A program made the position numbers and the translations under genes. A DNA stretch of 64,000 bases, from contig CANJKZ010000011.1 in the NCBI GenBank assembly GCA_947471745.1, positions 744,001 to 808,000 on the forward strand, given 5' to 3'. Numbering within the stretch: position 1 is the stretch's first letter; every line of letters begins with the position of its first letter. The notes under the pieces are model-generated. The model was not told where the DNA came from. It did not search any database and saw nothing but the letters and a program-made list of their open reading frames with translations. Shown piece by piece: positions 56,311 through 64,000 of the stretch. The stretch comes from Closterium sp. Naga37s-1 (Eukaryota > Streptophyta > Zygnematophyceae > Desmidiales > Closteriaceae).

Positions 56311-56924
56311 ACTATTTTTAAAGGCTTTCTCTTAGCCTCTAACAGTCCCTTAATTTTTTTCAAAGGCTTGAAAACCTCGACAAGTAATATTCTTAGTCAA
56401 AGTAACCCACTATGATAACTTATACGAAATCTTACTTTCGTGGGTGTTCAGCTGGAGTTTCTCTGTCAGTGCAGAGTCTATTTTAACGGATTTTCCTTTT
56501 ATCTTGGCGAACCCCCCTAGTGCCGGCCGGTCGTGATGATTTCAATTCGCGTAATCGTTTCCTCTCTTTTTTCGCCATCTCCGAAGTCTCCACGTTCTCG
56601 CATTGTTTTTTTTTCCATATCTTTTCCTTGTCGTTAGCACGATCCACTGCTATATTTCCGAGTCGTTTTTGGACTTCAGAGGTGCTGCACTGATCTTTTC
56701 TTGCAACTCCGCATGTGTTCTTTTCATTTTTCAAGCCTGGCAAAATTCGATGCACTATTGCGCCGCAAAACTCGCACGTTTCCGATTTCGTCGGCCGCTG
56801 CTTTGCGTCAACATTGCCAATTTCCATCAGGTCGGCAATCGTGGGGGGTGCCGATCGCTCCGCGCCGAAATTCATATTTGGCGTGTGGCATCGTGTTCCA
56901 TTTTGACTGTTCGTCAACAAGTCG
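56311..56924. other. Unassigned AT-richer segment
   Basis: Between the Gypsy D remains and a family E LTR. No LTR or repeat seen. It contains the 130-codon minus-strand frame listed separately. Confidence 0.4.
56483..56875 (-). CDS. Unrecognised 130-residue frame with a CxxC...H...C pattern
   Basis: Minus-strand frame starting MNFGAERSAPPTIADLMEIG. It has a Cys/His cluster (CEFCGAIVHRILPGLKNEKN, then TC) that could be a zinc-binding start, followed by a strongly basic tail (KEKIWKKKQCEN, KKERKRLRELKSSRPAGTRG). The frame stays open upstream into the family E LTR, so the true N-terminus may have been lost to that insertion. I do not recognise the family. It could be a host exon, a fragment of a transposon accessory protein, or chance; composition looks more protein-like than the shadow frames nearby. 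Confidence 0.3.
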   Translation of the reverse strand: MNFGAERSAPPTIADLMEIGNVDAKQRPTKSETCEFCGAIVHRILPGLKNEKNTCGVARKDQCSTSEVQKRLGNIAVDRANDKEKIWKKKQCENVETSEMAKKERKRLRELKSSRPAGTRGVRQDKRKIR

Positions 56925-57822
56925 TGTTGGTGCAACCCTACGGTTTGCATTCGGCTTGTTGTCCGTGTGCGTGCATGCGTGTGTGCATGGAATGGTATGA
57001 GGGCATGAGATAATATATATTTCATGCTTACAATAGTGTGTGAATGATGAGGCATTATTTTGAATGTGTGTGTCGAGTCAATAGCGAGCTATCACTAGTC
57101 GCGTGTCACGTCGTCGTTTGCGTGTCGTGTGCGGTTTTCTATTTTGTTGTGTGTGGAACATTCATAGTACCGTTCGTTCGAACCAACGCGGTGTCGTCAA
57201 TTCTTGATAAAATCGTGCAATCTGAATTTCGTATTGTAGGCAACGTTAAGACGCTCCAGATCCAAGTTGAACCAGGTCATTTGAAGCTGTGACCAAAACG
57301 CTATCAACGTTTGAAGCCGCAGTGCAGAAATCCGTCTAAGCACTCCATCTCTCGTTTTAGGCACATTCAAGCCTATTGTGAATATAACAAGTGGTATCAG
57401 GGACCCTTGAAGCAGTTTCGACATGGCTGGTCGTCAAGAGTGGGGTGTCAGAGGTGCTGATGGTAGTGGAGAAGCCCAAGCTCAAGGCCAACCCCGTGAT
57501 CCCACCATGTCTCCCATGCAACCAAGTCTTGGCCCACCTAGGGATGAGCCTAGGGTGTTTGCGCTTGATAAGTTCAACGGTGACAACTTCGCTGAATGGT
57601 CCTTCAAGATGGAGAACATCTTTGACCACTATGACCTGCTGGAGGTGATGGAAGGAACGGAGAAGCGCCCCGAGAACGACCCGGAGAAGAGCCCGTGGGT
57701 GCGGAATAGCGCACAAGGCTATCTCCTACTTGGGCAAGCGTTAGGGAGCAGCCAGATCCGTCACATCAAGCCATTCCAGCGTGAACCAGAGAAGGGACCA
57801 AAGGCATGCGCTGCTCTTGAGC
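56925..57822 (+). mobile_element. Copia family E fragment: LTR, primer site and start of gag
   Basis: LTR 56925-57389 (465 bp, shorter than the 798 bp of family E), then AGTGGTATCAGGG and gag start (about 57423-57820: RVFALDKFNGDNFAEWSFKM, QGYLLLGQALGSSQIRHIKP). It stops abruptly where an inverted family E copy begins. Fossil. Confidence 0.85.
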
Positions 57823-60800
57823 TCACTCTCAGCTCACTCTCCATTGCCTTCTCCAACCATAAGTGTCGCTCCGGCCAGAGCTGACTTGGCTGGCTTTCCC
57901 AATGCATCATAGGTCAGCCTATTAGGGGCTTGAATTCTCCTCTTGCCCCTTCCTTCTTCCTCAGCTGCAGGGACATGAAGGCCTTGGCGTTGCTGCGGGG
58001 TGACTCGGATCCATGGAGCACTTGTAGTGCGAGAAGGAAGTGTCGGTGCACGCTCGCTCACTTGCTGCACCTCCTCCTCTTCTTCCTCTGCATCCTTTGC
58101 CTCCTCTCCCCCGTTCACAAGGAAAGATTGCCTTGTGGTGGTGCTGCCGCTGCTCAGCTCCAAAGGTAGCTCCAAATGCTCCAAACCGGAACTCTTCAAC
58201 CCCCCAAACCGCATGCCTATCTTCGCCTCATTCTCTGCCTTCCAATCCTTGTACATCAGACTCTCCATGAACTTGCAGTCTCTGCTCACCAAGAATTTCT
58301 AGGTGAATGGGTCCCAAAGAAGCCACCCTTTGCTGTTTTGAGCCATGCCCAAGTGCACAGCCCATATCGCCTTAGCACCGAGCTTGTTGTGCCGAAGATG
58401 CTTAGGCACGAGCGCCATGGACATGCACCCGAACACTTGAAGCATATCCAGCTTTGGCTTCCTTCCAATCCACTCCACATAGGGCACCCATTTGTCTGAT
58501 CCCACGTGAGTCAAGGCTCTGTTCTTGGCCACACATGCGCTCCGCACCGCATCAGGCCAGAAGTAGTTGGGTAGCCCAGCTTCAATGAGCAACCCGCGTG
58601 CCGTTTCCGTGATTGTGCGGTTCGCTCGCTCGGCGATGCCGTTCATTGCAGGGTAGTATGGCATGGTAAGGGAGTGCCTTATGCCATTCTTCTTCAGCCA
58701 CAATCCGAACTCCTTGCTCAAGAACTCTCCCCCTCGATCGGTGCGGATTGACTTGACTAGCCGGTCTTGTTGCCGCTCCACCATCGGCAACCAATCTGTC
58801 TTCACCGTTTCAGCCACGTCGCTCTTCTTGGACAGCACGTACACCCAGGTCATATGCGTGTAGACATCCACAATGGTGAGGAAGTACCATCTCCAGCAGC
58901 TCCAAGCTTCAAGGGGCCCACCACGTCCATCACCACCTCATCAAGTGGTGCCTTAGCCATTGCCTCCGAACTAGAGAACGGGTAACGGGTGAACTTGGCT
59001 TGCATGCACGTCGGGCCGCCAAGTACCTCATCTCGCTCCCCCTTCACACGTATGCCAGCAACCATCTCATTCTTCACTAGCTGCTGCAAGATGGGCAGGG
59101 CCATATTCCCCATTTGCCGATGCAAGGTGAGCCAATCACTCTCCCCCGTGGCCGAAGTCGGATTGGAGAATGCCGAACTCGCAATAGTGCCCCACATGCT
59201 CTCTCCGTACTCCTCCTCCACTGCTGCCTTGTGGTTATCCTCACCCTCGTGCTGCTCCTTGGCTGCTGCACCACTATCCTCAAGCTCACATTGTTTGCTG
59301 GTCCCTCGAGGTTTGCATTTGTTGGACTCTTTCGCCTTGGCGCCATCGTTCGCGCACTGTAGCCGCTACCAACCGCTTCACCCTTGGTGCTGACGCCTGC
59401 TGCCACTTGCCACTCTTTAGGCATAGGGACCATAGGGATCTGCCACATCTCGTTGTAGACATCCCTATCCTCATGAAGGTCCCAAAGAACCCGCTCGCCA
59501 ATCCTTGCAGTGTAGGTCTTGGCTCCCTTCGAGCTCGTGTCCATGCCGGCCTTTTGCAACCGCTGCACGGAAATCAGGTTTGCAGCAAGGTTGGGCACCC
59601 AAAGCACGTTCTTGAGGCCCACCATCTTCCCATCAGTACCCTTGAACATGGCCTTGCCCATGCCTTCCACCTCTGCTCGCTGCCCCAAAGCCGATGTGAC
59701 ATGCTTCACCGGTGACAGTTCAAGTTCGGTGAGCAAGTCCGCACGAGGTGTCATGCTATAGGTAGCGCAGCTATCGATCACCCAATAGTCAAGGGAGTGT
59801 AGGGTCACCTTTCCCACAGCAGCAAGCTCCTTAAGGCTTTCATCCTTATCTGGTGCAGCCGGTGCTTGCGTGGACGCGAAGAAGAATTGACCCGGAAAGC
59901 GATCGTCCCTCGACTCGCTCTCGTTGTCACCGTTCTTCATCTTTGCAGCACCACCTTCGCAACCGCCACGGCCTCCACGGCCTCTTCCTCTCCCTCCTCC
60001 TGCTCCTCTACCCTCTTGGCCTTGAGCAGGGGTCCATCCATTCGAGAGCAAGTAGAAATCGCATCACATATGTCCGCTCATGTGACAATAGTGGCACTCG
60101 CCATCGAATCGGCCGCGACCGCGTCCGTAGCTCTTGTTGTCGCTACCATATCCGCCACTCCCACGGCCTCCATTGAAGTTGTTGCTGCCAAATCGGCCTC
60201 CCCCTCGTCTTCTGCTTCTTCCACGGCCATACCCTTGGCCGATGCTTGCTGCCCCGGCGCCGTCCGCACTCGCCAACTCACGGCGGCGGAAGTCCTCTTG
60301 AAGGATCGCTCGCTTCACGTCTTCAAGCGAGAGGCGGGGCAAGTCACGATTGAGGTTGATGATGAGCAAGGACCATGACTCTGGGAGTAAGGCCAGAAGC
60401 TTGGTCTTCTTTTGGAGCTCTCTGTAGTTCAAATCAGCTCCCTTAAGCCGCGTCAACAAGTCGAAGAATTTATGCACCCCTTCTTCAACCGCTTCGTCTT
60501 CTTCAATTCGTAGTGCCGCCATTTGCCGTTCCAACCCCACCGCTACCGCCGCTGTTGCAGGAGCGTGTACACCCTTGAGAGCAGCCCATGCCTTTGGTCC
60601 CTTCTCTGGTTCACGCTGGAATGGCTTGGTGTGACGGATTTGGCTGCTCCCTAACGCTTGCCCAAGTAGGAGTTAGCCTTGTGCGCTCTTCTGCACCCAC
60701 AGGCTCTTCTCCGGGTCGTTCTCGGGGCGCTTCTTTGTTCCTTCCATCACCTCTAGCAGGTCATAGTGGTCAAAGATGTTCTCCATCTTTAAGGACCATT

Positions 60801-61770
60801 TAGCGAAGTTGTCACCGTTGAACTTGTAAAGCCCTAACACCCTAGGCTCATCCAAACGTGGGCCAAGACTTGGTTGCACGGGCGCCATGGCTGAATCACA
60901 GGGTTGGCCTTGAGCTTGAGCTTCTCCACTGCCACCAGCACCTCTGCCACCCCTTTCCTCAGGTCCAGCCATCAACGAAACTGCTCTTAGGGGCTCTGAT
61001 ACCACTTGTTATATTCACAATATGCTTGAATGTGCCTAAAACGAAAGATTGAGTGCACAGTCGGATTTCAGCACTGCGGCTTCAAACGTTGACAGCGTTC
61101 TTGTCACAGCTGCAAATGACTTGATTCAAGTTGGATCTAAAGCGTATTGACGTCGCCTACACTATGCATTTAAAATTGCACGATTTCATAAAGTATTGAT
61201 GACGCAACGTTGGATTGAACAAACGGCACTGTGGCAACCACTATAGACTTAGAACACAAATTAGGAAGAGTTACGAGTTGGGAATGACTCCCAGCTCCTA
61301 CAAACCTCAAGAGCCGAGATACAATGATGTGGAACAGCGCCACACTGTCCCCAACCACGAAGGGTCTTGAAACTACCCTCCACAAGGGCCTACACCAAGA
61401 GAAATGTTACACTAGACAAAGTAATGGAGAGATTCAAAATCACTTGAATCTTGAAACCATGGCTCTGGTTCTTCAAGATAAATTATTCCTTGAGTTCTTG
61501 GAGGTCTGCTGCGCACACCTGCGAGTCGCCGAACGTTCCACACACGACAAAATAGAAAAACCGCACACGACACGGAAACGACGACGTGACACGCGACTAG
61601 TGATAGCTCGCTATTGACTCGATACACACATTCAAAATCATGCCTCATCTTTCACACCCTATTGTAAGCATGAAATATATATTATCTCATGCCCTCATAC
61701 CATTCCATGCACACACTCATGCACGCACACGGACAACAAGCCGAATGCAAACCGTAGGGTTGCACCAACA
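57823..61770 (-). mobile_element. Copia family E copy, minus strand (5' part)
   Basis: From right to left: 5' LTR 61007-61770 (764 bp), primer site TGGTATCAGAGCC, gag (about 60080-60975, with UBN2-like region and CHYC zinc-knuckle start), protease (YWVIDSCATYSMTPR region, about 59770), GAG-pre-integrase and integrase (about 58300-59150: IRTDRGGEFLSKEF, MNGIAERANRT), then hinge (57834-58290: LVNGGEEAKDAEEEEEEVQQ). It ends at the head-to-head junction with the plus-strand piece at 57822. Inserted on its right in gag of the family A copy. Old, with several breaks. Confidence 0.85.
61007..61770 (-). repeat. 5' LTR of the minus-strand family E copy
   Basis: 764 bp; minus strand TGTTGGTGCAACCCTACGG ... 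GTGAATATAACA, followed by AGTGGTATCAGAGCC. Confidence 0.88.
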
Positions 61771-63456
61771 AGGTTGACCACCAAGGGGCCCCACGACTCC
61801 GGCAGCAGAGAGAGAGCCTTGTAGCACTTAATCTTCTCAGGGTAGTCCACACCAGCAGCAGAGAGCTTCACATATAGGTCCTAGAGTTGATCGAACGCTC
61901 CTTGCACGGCATCACCCTCGTTGATCTTCACCGCATGGATTTGTCGCTTGAGCACCACCACCATCGCTTCGTTGCTTGGGGCATGGATATCCTTCAATAT
62001 TTTCCATGCCTTGGGACCACACTAGATATCCTTGATGAGATGCTTGACATGGTGCAGCTTGTTGGATGAGAGGCATTGAGAGAGAAGGAAGAATCCATGC
62101 TTGGATCGGCGATTCCATTCCTTGGTCACTCCTTCGCTTGCAGGCGTCTTCAATTCTCCATCCATCACTTGAAGCAGCCCATAATGGTTAAATAGGAGCT
62201 CCATCCTGAAGCTCCATGATGCCCAATCCTCCCCAGAGAACTTCTCCAGGTTGAGTGCCTTCACATCATCCTTGGCTGGTGTTGAAACAGATGCTATTGG
62301 TGCAGATCCGCCTGCAACGCCTCTTCCTGCTTCCCCAGCGCCTCTTATGCCACCAGTGCCACTAAGACCAGCTGGAGCAGAACCTTCAGCCTCCATATTG
62401 ACCCCGGAACAGAGAAGAACCGCCTCTGATACCACTTGTTATAGTATAGAGTCCACTTAGGCATCGCGGATGCCCTTCAAACCGCCTAAGCAGAATCTGA
62501 CGACTTCGAACCGCCTCTGTTCAAAACGCTGTCACGATCAGCTCCAATAACATACGAGGCTGAAACTTGGACAGACGTTAGCTTTTGGTGACTGCTTTCG
62601 AACTGTATATTGATTTCTTTCATCAGAGCTGTATGCGCTACGCATTGAACAAAAAACGTAAGCTTGGCTGAAAAACGTATAGTTTCATTGATGCAAGGAA
62701 GAGGTGAGTACAACATTGCCTAGGGGACTCTTAAGGGGTTGGGACCATCCTGGGAACTCAGAGAAGGTTGAGTCTTAGGGGAGAAAGGCTAGAGAAGGAT
62801 GGGAAACGTCCTAGCTAGGTCGGCAAAGCCAACCACACTTGGATGTTTAGAGCTGTACTCAAGGCTACCAATAGTGAGTCAAGCCAACCATGAGTCAGCT
62901 TGTCTTCCCACTTGCACCCTCTTGCAAGCTGATTTCAGGAAGACCACACTTCTTAAAATGAGGGTGGTAGAGTCCCACTTGACCACCTGTACTTCTTGTC
63001 TCATTCTCTGTCCCTGCACCATTGGCATGACAACAATGAAAGGGTGGCAAGGGAAATGCTGCCAACAGTGCACCATGACCATGGAACAGTAACTTTCGAC
63101 AGCTGTCACGTGCTGCTCCGATGCTGGGATGTCCTGAAACTCGGTGACCTCCTGAACAACACGGCAAAGGACTACCACACCGATCGTCAAACCAATCAGA
63201 GCTTGGTAGATGAGTCAGCAGCCGAAATTGTGAACTTGCGTGTTACCAAAAAAGAGTAACACACACTTCCGGGATGCCATAGGTCTTGAAACTAAAAATG
63301 TTGCCATGCCTTGTAAACTGCTTCAAAAATTCTGAAACTTTCACGGTCTGAAGAGCAGATGTTGAAGCACCTCCCCACAAAATTCCAGAAGCTGAGCAGG
63401 CTTGTAGGCGGAATGGGAGTGTGATGACCGTGCCATTATAGTGCTTTGGTACAACA
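61771..63456 (-). mobile_element. Copia family A copy: 5' LTR and gag
   Basis: Minus strand: LTR 62437-63456 (1,020 bp, homologous to 23787-24803), primer site AGTGGTATCAGAGGC, then gag from about 62400 (KALNLEKFSGEDWASWSFRM, QCLSSNKLHHVKHLIKDI, then LSLLPESWGPLVVNL near 61775-61830). It is cut by the family E copy at 61770. Broken. Confidence 0.85.
62437..63456 (-). repeat. 5' LTR of Copia family A copy
   Basis: 1,020 bp; plus strand reads TGTTATAGTATAGAGTCCAC ... GCTTTGGTACAACA. Together with the copy at 23787-24803 it fixes the LTR ends. Confidence 0.87.
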
Positions 63457-63544
63457 CCAACCGCAGTGACTCCGACGACGACGATGCCTAAGGAGGCCAC
63501 GAGAGGTCTGGCAGCCGTCGTCCCCGTCGAGTCAGAAACCAGCC

Positions 63545-64000
63545 GTGCAAGGAGAAGCAGTCGACAAGTCCTCGACCTTGGCGAAGGACGCCGACTCCTA
63601 CCTTGACCGCTGCCTCTCCTACCTTGCGAACACCCGTGACACCGCCCTGGAGTTCGGCGGTGGAGTAGAGTCGTTGAAGCTGGTTGGCTACGTGGACGCC
63701 GACGACAAGCAGAACCGGACGAGCACGGGCGGCTACGTTTTTGTCTTTGGAGGGGCTGCCGTCTCTTGTTCGAGCCAGCACATCAAGTGCGCGACGCTAT
63801 CGTTGACCGAGTCGGAGCACGTGGCGGCAACCGAAGCCGGCAAGGAGGGACGTCGCCTTCGCTTCCTCCTTGCAGAATTCCGGCAGCTGGACGCCGGGAC
63901 GCCGACTGTTCTTCGGGTGGACAACAAGTCGACATCATAGTCGCCAAAGGGCATGGGGTTGACGGGCAACCTCAAGCATATGGAGCGACGACAAACCTGG
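63545..64000 (+). mobile_element. Copia RNase H fragment at the window edge
   Basis: A plus-strand fragment of another Copia family: LDRCLSYLANTRDTALEFGG, VGYVDADDKQNRTSTGGYVF, CATLSLTESEHVAATEAGKE and VLRVDNKS are the RNase H region in order. GMGLTGNLKHMERR follows near the end. It continues past the window. The left boundary against the family A LTR is about 63457. Fossil. Confidence 0.82.

Noticed and set aside
56413-56430. A loxP-like half site (ATAACTTATACGAAAT)
   Set aside because: Only a partial match to one arm, with no inverted partner or spacer; chance.

Overview
The window looks like nuclear DNA of a streptophyte (charophyte) green alga, perhaps a zygnematophycean such as Closterium. 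The evidence is a plant-type CHD3/PICKLE chromatin remodeller with spliceosomal introns, a plant-style F-box/LRR gene, many Copia and Gypsy LTR elements with plant-type primer sites (TGGTATCAGAGC), and a Gypsy element carrying a DNMT3-like cytosine methyltransferase, a combination already reported from charophytes and dinoflagellates. The class-level assignment is inference; no rRNA or organelle marker is present.

Layout. 1-6387 is a 19-bp/17-bp satellite with a ~2.9 kb higher-order duplication. It runs straight into a splice acceptor, so it appears to lie inside an intron of the next gene. 6462-16415 (+) holds the last six exons of a CHD3/PICKLE-type remodeller: the regions after the helicase, then a very long low-complexity and poly-Gln tail. 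Short extra copies of its exon edges sit in several introns. 16619-19276 (-) is an intronless F-box/LRR gene, convergent with CHD3. A 1.1 kb long-inverted-repeat Mutator-like element (19330-20430, perfect 9-bp target duplication) sits 45 bp upstream of that gene's start codon. 20440-21090 has nothing I can identify.

From about 21.1 kb to the end the window is nested LTR retrotransposon fossils. A broken Copia (family A, 21.1-24.8 kb) is followed by a large minus-strand Copia complex (family B, 25272-49720). Into family B have landed (i) a ~9 kb Gypsy element (27438-36417) whose 2164-codon open frame encodes gag, protease, a DNMT3-like methyltransferase, RT, RNase H and integrase, itself interrupted by a solo LTR of family E; (ii) a 6.4 kb Copia (family E, 36479-42909, TSD GGTCT); and (iii) a small TRIM-like LTR-leader-LTR element (46105-47432). 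Further right, an old Gypsy (family D) is split by a Copia (family C, 50682-55879, TSD TCCCC). After it come a head-to-head pair of family E copies (56925-61770), a second family A copy (61771-63456) and a Copia RNase H piece at the edge.

The two host genes are a chromatin remodeller (nucleus) and a probable ubiquitin-ligase substrate receptor; nothing in the sequence links them in one pathway. The most notable item is the methyltransferase-bearing Gypsy, because it places a de novo DNA-methylation enzyme inside a self-copying element. It is the one element here with a very long uninterrupted frame and young LTRs (about 1.6% apart).
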